64,000 nucleotides of DNA from the NCBI GenBank assembly GCA_036924855.1, contig JBAGRP010000001.1:3658001-3722000 (forward strand). The letters are read 5' to 3'. The stretch is from Nitrobacteraceae bacterium AZCC 2146 (lineage in GTDB: Bacteria > Pseudomonadota > Alphaproteobacteria > Rhizobiales > Xanthobacteraceae). Shown piece after piece: positions 17,875-26,295 of the stretch; the first letter of the stretch is position 1, and every line of letters begins with the position of its first letter. Under the pieces are notes generated by a model. The model saw only the letters and a program-made list of their open reading frames with translations, was not told the DNA's origin and did not search any database. The position numbers and the translations under genes were made by a program.

Positions 17875-19035
17875 ATGACCGCAGCCCTTCGTTTCGATCC
17901 AATTCGCCTGCCGCCGGAATGCGAGGTGCTGCGCCAGGAAGTGCGCGCCTTCCTCGCCGACGAGATCGCCGCCGGCACCTTCGATCCGCACAAGCCGCAG
18001 CGCGAGGATTCCGACGCGCCGGAATTCAGTCGCCGCGTCGGCGAGCGCGGCTGGCTCGGCATGACCTGGCCGAAGCAATATGGCGGCCACGAGCGCAGCT
18101 TTCTGGAGCGTTACGTCGTTACCGAGGAAATGCGCGTCGCCAACGCGCCGACGCGGCGCTTCTTCGTCGCCGACCGGCAGAGCGGCCCGGTGCTGCTGAA
18201 ATACGCGCCCGAACATATCAAGATGGATATCCTGCCGCGGATCTGCCGCGGCGAAGTCTGCTTCTCGATCGGCATGAGCGAGCCGAATTCCGGCTCCGAC
18301 CTGTTCGCCGCCAAGACCAAGGCCACCAAGACCGACGGCGGCTGGCTGATCAACGGCAGCAAGATCTGGACGACTTCCGCGCATATCGCCGATTACATGA
18401 TCGCGATCTTCCGCACCTCGCCTTCTACGAAGGAAAACCGCCGCCACGGCCTGACGCAGTTTCTCGTCAATATGAAGAAACCAGGCATCACGGTGAATCC
18501 GATCGCGCAGATTACCGGGCAGTATGAATTCAACGAAGTGGTGTTTACTGATCATTTCGTGCCCGACGACCACATGCTCGGCGAACTCGACGGCGCCTGG
18601 AAACAGGCCACCAGCGAACTCGCTTATGAGCGATCAGGCCCGGAACGTTTTCTCGAAACCTATTATGTGTTGACCGAACTGGTCCGCGCCGTTGGACCGA
18701 AGCCGGACACCCGCAGCGCCGAAGGCATCGGCCGCCTCGTGGCGCAGCTGCACACCATGCGGCGAATGTCGGTGTCGGTAGCCGGCATGCTGCAGGCCGG
18801 CAGGGAGCCGGTGGTGGAAGCTTCCATCGTCAAGGACATCGGCACCATCTGGGAGCAGCAATTGCCGCACCGGGTGCGCGAACTCGCCGCCTTCGTCGAT
18901 GCCGACGCCTCCAACCACGCCACGCTCGACGAGCAGCTGGCGTTCGCGATCAAGACCGCGCCGAAACTGACCATTCAGGGCGGCACCACCGAGGTTCTGC
19001 GCGGCATCATCGCGCGCGGACTGGGGCTGCGATAA
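17875..19035 (+). CDS. Acyl-CoA dehydrogenase
   Basis: FAD-dependent alpha,beta-dehydrogenation of an acyl-CoA. The 386-residue protein has the ACAD order. The N-terminal helical domain contains RGWLGMTWPKQYGG, the middle beta domain CFSIGMSEPNSGSDL and GWLINGSKIWTTSAH, and the C-terminal domain ends in IQGGTTEVLRGIIARGLGLR. No gap or truncation is visible. The upstream frameshifted ACAD is its probable partner subunit, and an enoyl-CoA hydratase follows. The substrate cannot be read from sequence; the context suggests a branched, cyclic or aromatic acid side-chain pathway. Confidence 0.9.
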   Translation: MTAALRFDPIRLPPECEVLRQEVRAFLADEIAAGTFDPHKPQREDSDAPEFSRRVGERGWLGMTWPKQYGGHERSFLERYVVTEEMRVANAPTRRFFVADRQSGPVLLKYAPEHIKMDILPRICRGEVCFSIGMSEPNSGSDLFAAKTKATKTDGGWLINGSKIWTTSAHIADYMIAIFRTSPSTKENRRHGLTQFLVNMKKPGITVNPIAQITGQYEFNEVVFTDHFVPDDHMLGELDGAWKQATSELAYERSGPERFLETYYVLTELVRAVGPKPDTRSAEGIGRLVAQLHTMRRMSVSVAGMLQAGREPVVEASIVKDIGTIWEQQLPHRVRELAAFVDADASNHATLDEQLAFAIKTAPKLTIQGGTTEVLRGIIARGLGLR

Positions 19036-19037
19036 CA

Positions 19038-19165
19038 CGTCATTCCGGAGGCGGGAGCGGCGACAGCCGCGAGCGAATCCGGAATCCAGAAGTAATTGAA
19101 CACATCGGGATTCCGGGTCTGCGCGCCAGCCGGCTTCGCCGACCGCCTCGCATCCCGGAATGACG
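19038..19165. repeat. Dispersed palindromic repeat, family A
   Basis: The element begins CGTCATTCCGG and ends CCGGAATGACG, with an internal CGGAATCC / GGATTCCG pair. A related copy is at 48842-49000. It fills the gap between the ACAD and enoyl-CoA hydratase genes, so a transcript through it would form long hairpins. Confidence 0.7.
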
Positions 19166-19184
19166 ACCAGAAAATGAGGAAACC

Positions 19185-19991
19185 ATGACCACCTACAAAG
19201 ACATCGCCGTCGAGACCAAGAGCCACATCGCGATCATCGAGATCCGCAAGCCGCCATTCAATTTCTTCGATATCCTGCTGATCCAGCAGATCGCCAACGC
19301 GCTCGACGAGATCGACGCCAATCCCGAAATCCGCGCCACAGTGCTGGCGGCGCAGGGCAAGGCATTCTGCGCCGGTGCCGATTTCAGCGATCCGAACCGC
19401 AAGGAGACCGAGGCGGCCGCCAAGAGCGGCGATCCCGCCGACAATCTCGGCTCGATCGGCCATCTCTACATGGAAGCTGTCAGGATTTTTCGCGCCAGGA
19501 AGCCGATCGTCGCCGCGGTGCAGGGTGCTGCGATCGGTGGCGGGCTTGGGCTAGCGGTGTCCGCAGATTTCCGCGTCACCTGCCCCGAAGCCCGCTTCGC
19601 TGCGAACTTCACCAAGCTTGGCTTCCACCCCGGCTTCGGCCTGACGGTGTCGCTGACCGAACTGATCGGCAAGAACAATGCCGAGCTGATGTTCTACACC
19701 AGCCGTCGCGTCGGCGGCGAAGAGGCGCTGAAGATGGGCCTCGCCAATGTACTGGTGCCGCAGGCCGAGGTACGCAGCGCGGCGATCAAGCTCGCCGAGG
19801 AAATCGCCGAATGCTCGCCGCTCGGGCTTTTGTCGACGCGCGCGACGATGCGCGCCGGCCTGGCGGATCGCGTGATGAAGGCGACGCATCACGAACTCGC
19901 CGAACAGACGCGGTTGCGCGCGACGGAAGATTTCAAGGAAGGCGTCAAGGCGACGGAAGAGCGACGCGTGGCGAATTTCAAGGGAAGGTAG
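19185..19991 (+). CDS. Enoyl-CoA hydratase/isomerase family protein
   Basis: A crotonase-fold protein of 268 residues. The oxyanion-hole segments are AQGKAFCAGADFSD and VAAVQGAAIGGGLGLAVSADFRV, followed by FAANFTKLGFHPGFGLTVSL. The catalytic Glu region and C-terminal helices (SPLGLLSTRATMRAGLADR) are present. GAGGAAACC places the start at ATG 19185. It probably hydrates the enoyl-CoA made by the preceding dehydrogenases. Confidence 0.9.
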   Translation: MTTYKDIAVETKSHIAIIEIRKPPFNFFDILLIQQIANALDEIDANPEIRATVLAAQGKAFCAGADFSDPNRKETEAAAKSGDPADNLGSIGHLYMEAVRIFRARKPIVAAVQGAAIGGGLGLAVSADFRVTCPEARFAANFTKLGFHPGFGLTVSLTELIGKNNAELMFYTSRRVGGEEALKMGLANVLVPQAEVRSAAIKLAEEIAECSPLGLLSTRATMRAGLADRVMKATHHELAEQTRLRATEDFKEGVKATEERRVANFKGR

Positions 19992-19999
19992 TTTTAACA

Positions 20000-20182
20000 C
20001 GTCGTCCCGGCAAGCGAGCCAGCGAGCGCAAGCCCTTGGATTTCTAAACCATGTGCCTATCGCACTTGGTTTAGAAATCCAGAGGACCCATACACGCTGT
20101 CGTCTCGTTTGAGCACTCTGGCAGAGGCTCTCCTGTATCAGAAACGCCGGTGGTCATGGGTCCCGGCTTTCGCCGGGACGAC
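20000..20182. repeat. Dispersed palindromic repeat, family B
   Basis: GTCGTCCCGGC at the left end is matched by GCCGGGACGAC at the right. Inside is a long inverted repeat around 20038-20081, where GGATTTCTAAACCA pairs with TGGTTTAGAAATCC. The related copy at 27821-28001 has the same outer ends with a different inner palindrome. Confidence 0.7.
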
Positions 20183-20190
20183 TCGTGGGG

Positions 20191-22323
20191 CTATGTGCCC
20201 TTCCGCACCACCAGCGCATCGACGATGGTGACGCCCTCCCCGGCCGGATGCACCAGCACCGGGTTGAGTTCGATCTCCGCTATTTCCGCGCCGAACTGCG
20301 CGGCGAGTTGCGAGATTTGCGCGATCAACCCCGCCAGCGCCGGCACATCGGCCTTCGCAGCGCCGCGGAATCCATTCAGCAGCGGCGCGGCTTTCAACTC
20401 GCCGAGCATCGAGGCCGCTTCATCCGCGCTCACCGGGGCCGGGCGATAGACCACATCCTTGAACAATTCCGTGGTGATGCCGCCGAGGCCGACCATGATC
20501 ATCGGCCCGAACGTCGCGTCCAGCATGGTGCCGACGATGATCTCGACGCCCTTCCTGGCCATCGGGCTGACCAGCACGCCTTGAATGACAGCGTCGGGTC
20601 GATGTTTTAAGGCACCGGCAAGCAGCGCATCGTAAGCGACCGCCGCTTCCTCCTTCGAACCGATATTGACGCGGACGCCGCCGACCTCGCTCTTGTGCGG
20701 GATGTCGCGCGACTGGATTTTCAGCACCAGCGGAAAACCGGCCTTGGCGATGGCGCCGTCAAGCGCGCCCTTCTCCGTCACCAGAATTTCATTCGGCAGC
20801 GCGATGCCGGCGGCGCGCAGCAGCGATTTGCTGTCGTGTTCGGACAACGTCGCGGATGTCAGATGCGCCGACAGATCGCGCAGCGCCGGTGCGGCAACTT
20901 CGGTCGACGGCGGCAGCTTGAATTTTGCGTGCTGCACCAGCTGACGCAGCGCGACGGCGACATGGGTCAGGCCCGACAGCACCACGACACCTGATTCCGC
21001 AAGCACGGTGCGCGCGAAATTCGACGGCAGCGTGTAGGACCAGAATACGATCGGCTTCTTCTGCGCGTCGATGACAGGCTTCAGCTCCGGCTTCTTGAAC
21101 GGCATCCGCGTCTCGCTCGACAGCGAGATCACCACCAGGATGGCATCGACTTCATCGGACAGCGCCAGCAGATCGATGGTCTTCTGCAGCCCACCGCTAT
21201 GCACAGCCTGCGCGGTGATATCGACCGGGTTGCGCGGCGAACCGTAGGACGGGATCAGGCCGCGGATTGTCGCCTGCACGCCATCGGACAATTCCGGCAC
21301 CTGCAGGCCCTGCGCCGACACCGCGTCGGCGCCCCAGATGCCGGCGCCGCCGGACACCGTGACGACGGCGACGCGGTCGCCCTTCGGCAGCGGCGTTGTG
21401 GTCAGCACCGCGGCGATGGTGACGGCCTCGTCGAGATCGTTGGAAACGATAAAGCCGTATTTGGCGAACACCGCGTCATAGGCGGCGGTCCAGCCGGCCA
21501 TGCTGGCGGTATGCGAGGCTGCCGCACGTTCACCGGCGCCGGAGCGGCCGACTTTTGTCACGATCACGGGTTTGCCACTCTCGGCCGCGCGACGCGCGGC
21601 GGCGAGAAACTTGTCTGTGTCGCGAATGCCCTCGATGAACAGCAGGATCACGTCGGTGGAAGAGTCCTGCACCATGTAATCGAGAAATTCGCCGGCGCCG
21701 AGATCGGATTCATTGCCGGTGCTGATGACGTAGCTCAGCGCGATGCCGAGCGCCTTGGCGCGGTTGTAGATGGCAAAGCCGATGCCGCCTGATTGCGCGA
21801 CGATGCCGATCCGGCGTTTCGTGGCGAGCAGACGGGGATGATCCGGCCTGACGTCGACGGTCGGGCTGAAGGTCGCCGCGACTCGTTTGGTCTCGTTGAA
21901 GAAGCCTTCGGCGTTGGGGCCGGAGATCCGCATCCCGGTCTGTTTCGCAAGCGCCGCGATGGCGTCCTGCATGTCGGCGCTGTCGCCGCCCTCCTCCGCA
22001 AAACCCGACGAGATGATGATCGCATTTTTCACGCCGACGGCAGCGCATTCCTGGAGAGCGCCTAGCACGGCGCGGGCGGGGATGATGACGATGGCGAGGT
22101 CGATCGGCTGGCCGATCGAGGTAATGGTCGGATAGCACTTCAGGCCCTCGATATCCGGATAGTTCGGATTGACCGGATAGATCGGGCCGGGAAATTCATT
22201 CTTGCGCAGGAACGCCAGCAGCAGGCCGGGGATCTTCACCCCGTCGCGCGAGGCGCCGATGATGGCAACGCTGGAGGGAGAAAAGAACGAATCGAGCGGA
22301 TGTTGACGATCAGCAAGAGGCAT
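20191..22323 (-). CDS. Acetate--CoA ligase family protein (ADP-forming acyl-CoA synthetase)
   Basis: Both halves of the NDP-forming enzyme are fused in 710 residues. A CoA-binding domain comes first (SVAIIGASRDGVKIPGLLL, then IYPVNPNYPDIEGL). The succinyl-CoA-ligase-like domain follows, with the phosphohistidine loop SHTASMAG near residue 267. A C-terminal ATP-grasp domain has GFPLVLKIQSRDIPHKSEVGG, then GLGGITTELFKDVVYR and IAEIELNPVLVHP. It would activate an organic acid to its CoA thioester with ATP. AAGGAA precedes ATG 22323. It heads a minus-strand group with the VOC and hydratase genes in the same catabolic region. Confidence 0.9.
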   Translation of the reverse strand: MPLADRQHPLDSFFSPSSVAIIGASRDGVKIPGLLLAFLRKNEFPGPIYPVNPNYPDIEGLKCYPTITSIGQPIDLAIVIIPARAVLGALQECAAVGVKNAIIISSGFAEEGGDSADMQDAIAALAKQTGMRISGPNAEGFFNETKRVAATFSPTVDVRPDHPRLLATKRRIGIVAQSGGIGFAIYNRAKALGIALSYVISTGNESDLGAGEFLDYMVQDSSTDVILLFIEGIRDTDKFLAAARRAAESGKPVIVTKVGRSGAGERAAASHTASMAGWTAAYDAVFAKYGFIVSNDLDEAVTIAAVLTTTPLPKGDRVAVVTVSGGAGIWGADAVSAQGLQVPELSDGVQATIRGLIPSYGSPRNPVDITAQAVHSGGLQKTIDLLALSDEVDAILVVISLSSETRMPFKKPELKPVIDAQKKPIVFWSYTLPSNFARTVLAESGVVVLSGLTHVAVALRQLVQHAKFKLPPSTEVAAPALRDLSAHLTSATLSEHDSKSLLRAAGIALPNEILVTEKGALDGAIAKAGFPLVLKIQSRDIPHKSEVGGVRVNIGSKEEAAVAYDALLAGALKHRPDAVIQGVLVSPMARKGVEIIVGTMLDATFGPMIMVGLGGITTELFKDVVYRPAPVSADEAASMLGELKAAPLLNGFRGAAKADVPALAGLIAQISQLAAQFGAEIAEIELNPVLVHPAGEGVTIVDALVVRKGT

Positions 22324-22377
22324 TCAGCAGTTCCTTGTTTTTATTGTTCTTGATGTCCGGACATTTTGATCGCGGGT

Positions 22378-23139
22378 TCAGGCGACGATATGAAACGTCA
22401 CCCCGCCGAGCAGAAAGAAATCGCCGCCGCACGGGCAGCCGCGCGACCGCGCGGCATCGCGCACTTGCGCGATATCGTTGACGCGGAATGTCAGGCCGGT
22501 CATGGCGTCGCTCGCACCCTTGACGAAGCGGAAGCTGCAATTGACCAGCGCGATTTCAGGCTCGCCATGCGCGCCGTGGCTCACAGGAATCCCGATGATG
22601 CGGCTCCAGTGCTGCGCAAGATCGGCAGGGTCCGGGCTCTGCATTTCCACCGCGATCAGCGCTTGCGTCGCATCCGTGCGGATCGATTGCTGCCAGTCCG
22701 GCCCTGCCGGCGGATAGGGTCCCAGAATGTCGTCGCTGCCGTCAGTGTGGTTGAATTCAATGAACGCGGCGCGGCAATCGCGCGGATGCAGTTGCACGCC
22801 GTGATAGGGCGGGTGGTCGATCACATTCGCGATGCGGACGCCGATGCTCTCGGCGTTGCGACCGCGCTCGTCGGGATCGTCGCAGGCGAAGATCGCCATG
22901 TAGCCGCTATGGCCGTGGGTCTTGTCGAGGAAGCGTCCGGCGGCGGTGCCGGGCTGGGTTGGCGCGACGACTTCCAGCAGCGTGGTATCGACCGGCAGCA
23001 ACGCGTTTTCGAGGCCGTATTTGGCGACGTTGCCGTCGCGGTAGCAGACGGCTATTCCCAGGATGGCGGCGATGTCGCCGACCACCGGCTCCAGATGCGG
23101 CGCCACCAGACAGATTTGGCGGAGCCGCATGTGAGCCAT
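22378..23139 (-). CDS. VOC family protein (glyoxalase-like)
   Basis: Two beta-alpha-beta-beta-beta modules are visible. The first starts MRLRQICLVAPHLEPVVGDI and includes LLEVVAPTQPGTAAGRFL and HGHSGYMAIFACDDPD. The second includes IAVEMQSPDPADLAQHW and ends GGVTFHIVA. Start ATG 23139 lies one base beyond the stop of the hydratase gene, indicating one operon; ATG 23130 is a second candidate. VOC enzymes are metal-dependent isomerases, lyases or dioxygenases, and the activity here is unknown. Confidence 0.8.
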   Translation of the reverse strand: MAHMRLRQICLVAPHLEPVVGDIAAILGIAVCYRDGNVAKYGLENALLPVDTTLLEVVAPTQPGTAAGRFLDKTHGHSGYMAIFACDDPDERGRNAESIGVRIANVIDHPPYHGVQLHPRDCRAAFIEFNHTDGSDDILGPYPPAGPDWQQSIRTDATQALIAVEMQSPDPADLAQHWSRIIGIPVSHGAHGEPEIALVNCSFRFVKGASDAMTGLTFRVNDIAQVRDAARSRGCPCGGDFFLLGGVTFHIVA

Positions 23140-23140
23140 C

Positions 23141-23929
23141 TCAGTGCCCCCGAAATGCCGGTTTGCGCTTTTCCACAAAGGCCGCGGCGGCTTCCTTGTG
23201 GTCGGCGGTGTCGCTGGCGCGGGAGTGGTGCATCGCCTCCGCGTCGAAGCAGGCTTCCAGCGACAGGTGTTCGGCGTTGTTAATGTTCCTCTTGATGTAG
23301 CCGAGCGTCACCGTCGGCCCCTGCGCGAACGACATCGCCAGATCATGCGCGGCGGCATCGATCTCGGCATCGGGCACCACCTTCGTCACCATGCCGAGCG
23401 CCAGCGCCTCCTGCGCCGTCAGCACCGGCGACATCAGATAGAGCTCGCGGGCCTTGGCGCTGCCGAGCAGATGAGTCAGAAAATAGGTGCCGCCGTAGTC
23501 GCCCGATAGTCCGACCTTGGCGAAGGCGGTGGTGATCTTGGCCGACGCGCTGGCGACACGAATGTCGCAGGACAGTGCGATCGAAAGGCCGGCGCCTGCC
23601 GCGGCGCCGTCGACCTGCGCCACCACCGGCTTCGGCATCTCGTGCAGGATGCGCGACACTTCCATGCCGCGGCGCAGATTGGCCATCTTGGCTTCGAACG
23701 GCAACGGCGCGCGGCCCGCCGCCATCGACTTGACGTCGCCGCCGACGCAGAAGGTGCCGCCGGCGCCCTTCAGCAGCACCGCGCGCACGTCATGATCCTC
23801 CGCCGCACGCCGCGCCGCCGCGACCAGGCCCTGCGTCATCTCGACATTCAGCGCGTTGCGCCGGTCCGGCCGGTTCATGGTGATGGTGAGCAGGCCGTTG
23901 TCGAGCGTCTGGAGAACCATGTCGTTCAT
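23141..23929 (-). CDS. Enoyl-CoA hydratase
   Basis: A 262-residue crotonase-fold enzyme. The motifs are LKGAGGTFCVGGDVKSMAAG (oxyanion-hole strand), VVAQVDGAAAGAGLSIALSC, and a FAKVGLSGDYGGTYFLTHLL segment around the catalytic loop. It ends with the common FVEKRKPAFRGH tail. AAGGA precedes ATG 23929. Its stop nearly touches the VOC start, so the two are translationally close. Substrate specificity cannot be judged. Confidence 0.9.
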   Translation of the reverse strand: MNDMVLQTLDNGLLTITMNRPDRRNALNVEMTQGLVAAARRAAEDHDVRAVLLKGAGGTFCVGGDVKSMAAGRAPLPFEAKMANLRRGMEVSRILHEMPKPVVAQVDGAAAGAGLSIALSCDIRVASASAKITTAFAKVGLSGDYGGTYFLTHLLGSAKARELYLMSPVLTAQEALALGMVTKVVPDAEIDAAAHDLAMSFAQGPTVTLGYIKRNINNAEHLSLEACFDAEAMHHSRASDTADHKEAAAAFVEKRKPAFRGH

Positions 23930-23966
23930 CGGGAAGTCCTTTTTGTTATTCGTTATCGCCCGACAT

Positions 23967-24050
23967 CGTCATTGTGAGCGCAGCGAAGCAATCCAGTCTT
24001 TCGGGTAGCAAGGCTGGATTGCTTCGTCGCAAGTGCTCCTCGCAATGACG
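23967..24050. repeat. Dispersed palindromic repeat, family C
   Basis: The element reads CGTCATTGTGAG ... GCGAAGCAATCCAG ... CTGGATTGCTTCGTCG ... CTCGCAATGACG, forming a two-tiered stem. Close relatives are at 55642-55761 and 62916-63006. It separates two minus-strand genes. Confidence 0.75.
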
Positions 24051-24071
24051 AGGGGGTGGTCATCGTTCGGC

Positions 24072-25277
24072 TTACTTCTTCACCAGCGGGCAGCGCGAGG
24101 CTTCCAGCGGCTGGAAGGCCTGATCGCCGGGTACGGTGGCGATCAGCTTGTAGTCGTCCCAGCGCCCCTTGGATTCCGAGGGCTTCTTGACCTCGAACAG
24201 ATACATGTCGTGGACCATGCGGCCATCTTCGCGGATCTTGCCGTTCTTGGCGAACATGTCGTTGATCGGCGTGTCCTTCATGATCTTCATGACGGGCGCA
24301 GCATCGGTGGTGCCTGCCGCCTTCACCGCCTTGAGATAATGCGTCACCGACGAATAGACGCCGGCCTGCGCCGAGGTCGGCACGCGCTTGGTGCGCTCCT
24401 GGAAGCGCTTGGTGAAAGCGCGGGTCTCGTCGTTGAGATCCCAGTAGAACGCTTCGGCAAGGATCAGGCCCTGCGCGGTCTCGAGCCCGACGCTGTCGAT
24501 GTCGGAGATGAAGGCCAGCAGCGGCGACAGCTTCTGGCCGCCGCTGCGGGTCAGGCCGAATTCAGCCGCCTGCTTGACCGCGTTGATAGTGTCGCCGCCG
24601 GCATTGGCGAGACCGACGACCTTGGCTTTCGAACTCTGCGCCTGCAGCAGGAATGACGAGAAGTCCGAGGTGTTGAGCGGATGCTTGACGCCGCCGAGTA
24701 CCTTGCCGCCGGATTTCAGCACCACCGCGGTGGTGTCGCGCTCGAGATCCTGGCCGAACGCATAGTCGGCAGTGAGGAAGAACCAGCTGTCGAGGCCAGC
24801 TTTGACGGTCGCCAGGCCGGTGACGTTGGCCTGCGCAAAGGTGTCGAACACATAGTGCACGGTATAGGGGCCGCAGGCCTCGTTGCTGAGGCGGATCGAG
24901 CCGGGGCCGTTGAACATGATGATCTTGCCGCGGGCGCGGGCGATTTCACTGGCGGCCAGCGCGGTCGCCGACGCCGCAACGTCGATGATCGCCTCGACGC
25001 CCTGATTATCCAGCATGTCGCGGGCGATGTTGGCGGAGAGGTCGGCCTTGTTGAGATGGTCGGCCGCGATGATTTCGATCTTGCGGCCGAGCACCTCGCC
25101 GCCGAAATCTTCCGCCGCCATCTTCGCCGCGGTCTCGCTGCCCGGTCCGGTGATATCGGCATAAAGCCCGGACATGTCGAGGATCGCGCCGAGCTTCAAT
25201 GGCTTGGATTGCGCCATCGCCGCCGTCGCGGAAAACACCATCACCGACGCGAGCAGGCCTGAAACAATTCTCTTCAC
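24072..25277 (-). CDS. ABC transporter substrate-binding protein (branched-chain amino acid type)
   Basis: The start is GTG 25277, placed by AGGGAGGACTAT just upstream; the frame continues to 25493 without protein-like sequence. A signal peptide (VKRIVSGLLASVMVFSATAAMA) precedes a Peripla_BP_6 fold (LKLGAILDMSGLYADITGPG, then AAEDFGGEVLGRKIEII, then VEAIIDVAASATALA). Length is 401 residues. No permease or ATPase genes lie beside it. Beside acyl-CoA genes such proteins often bind aromatic or other organic acids, which would fit the cluster; this is inference. Confidence 0.9.
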   Translation of the reverse strand: MKRIVSGLLASVMVFSATAAMAQSKPLKLGAILDMSGLYADITGPGSETAAKMAAEDFGGEVLGRKIEIIAADHLNKADLSANIARDMLDNQGVEAIIDVAASATALAASEIARARGKIIMFNGPGSIRLSNEACGPYTVHYVFDTFAQANVTGLATVKAGLDSWFFLTADYAFGQDLERDTTAVVLKSGGKVLGGVKHPLNTSDFSSFLLQAQSSKAKVVGLANAGGDTINAVKQAAEFGLTRSGGQKLSPLLAFISDIDSVGLETAQGLILAEAFYWDLNDETRAFTKRFQERTKRVPTSAQAGVYSSVTHYLKAVKAAGTTDAAPVMKIMKDTPINDMFAKNGKIREDGRMVHDMYLFEVKKPSESKGRWDDYKLIATVPGDQAFQPLEASRCPLVKK

Positions 25278-25471
25278 ATAGTCCTCCCTGTGAACTCTCC
25301 GCAGCGTGTTGCGGCGTTCGTTATTGTTGGCGCGATCATGCCGCAACGGAACCCCAGCGGCAAGCCGCGGCGGTGCGAAGAAAAGGCGCAAACGCGCGCG
25401 TTTTCCGCAAAACGGAATGCATGAGTTTGCTATGGTCAACGCGCGGTTGGCGTGGGAGGCAGGACTCCGCG

Positions 25472-26272
25472 ATGCGTGCAGTGATCGCAACAACAGGCTT
25501 TCGAAGCGCGACGATTCCGTTGCTGGCGATGATGTATGTCGCAGCTTCGAGTCCTTCTGCGCGCGCCGCCGGCTGCCTGTTCGAACCGCAAGGCGAGGGT
25601 CGCGTCGCTGAGATCATCGACGTCCGGACGTTTCGTTTGCAGGACGGCCGCGAGGTGCGTCTCGCGGGAATCGAACCGATCGCAGCAGGATCGAAAACCG
25701 CCGATGCGGCCTCAGCCCTAACGGCGTTGATTGCCGGACGTGATGTGACCCTGCATGGCGAGAGCGACACACCGGATCGCTATGGCCGGCAGCCGGCCTT
25801 CGTGTTTCTCGATCCGTCCGCCGCCTCCGTTCAGGGTCAGCTTCTGGCGCAAGGCGAGACCCTGATCTCGGCCACCGTCAGCGACAAGGATTGCGCCGCG
25901 GAACTGGCAATCGCCGAGGCCGCGGCCCGCAAAGCCAGGCGCGGTATCTGGGGCAGATCCACCGTCATAAAAAACGCGGAAAGTCCGGGCGATATTTTGG
26001 CCGATATCGGGCAGTTCGCGGTGGTCGAGGGGAGAGTTTTGTCGGTCCGGCAGGCCGGGGCGACGACCTACATCAATTTCGGCCGGCGCTGGACTCAGGA
26101 CTTTGCTGTGACTATTTCAAGGCGCATGATGGCGTCGTTGGAGACGACGGGAATTACGCCTAAGCCATTCGAAAGACGACGAATTCGCGTTCGAGGCTGG
26201 GTCGAGAAGCGGGGTGGGCCGCGGATCGAGGTGCTCCGGGTGGGGCAGATTGAAGTGGTCGGGGACGATTAG
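25472..26272 (+). CDS. Thermonuclease-like (SNase-fold) secreted protein, possibly inactive
   Basis: A signal peptide (ATIPLLAMMYVAASSPSARA) is followed by an OB-fold SNase-like domain: RVAEIIDVRTFRLQDGREVR, then LAGIEPIAAG, then DRYGRQPAFVFL, then KARRGIWG. The first and last Arg positions of the SNase active site have counterparts, but the usual IDxPE segment reads IEPIA, so the catalytic Glu appears to be missing. A ~90-residue C-terminal domain follows (VEGRVLSVRQAGATTYINFG). GGGAGG lies upstream of ATG 25472. It may bind rather than cut nucleic acid. Confidence 0.78.
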   Translation: MRAVIATTGFRSATIPLLAMMYVAASSPSARAAGCLFEPQGEGRVAEIIDVRTFRLQDGREVRLAGIEPIAAGSKTADAASALTALIAGRDVTLHGESDTPDRYGRQPAFVFLDPSAASVQGQLLAQGETLISATVSDKDCAAELAIAEAAARKARRGIWGRSTVIKNAESPGDILADIGQFAVVEGRVLSVRQAGATTYINFGRRWTQDFAVTISRRMMASLETTGITPKPFERRRIRVRGWVEKRGGPRIEVLRVGQIEVVGDD

Positions 26273-26295
26273 GCCACTGGGCAGAGAGTGACGAC

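Noticed and set aside
17442..18527. Plus-strand frame overlapping both acyl-CoA dehydrogenase genes
   Set aside because: Arg/Ser-rich out-of-frame translation with no domain, covered by two clear ACAD frames.
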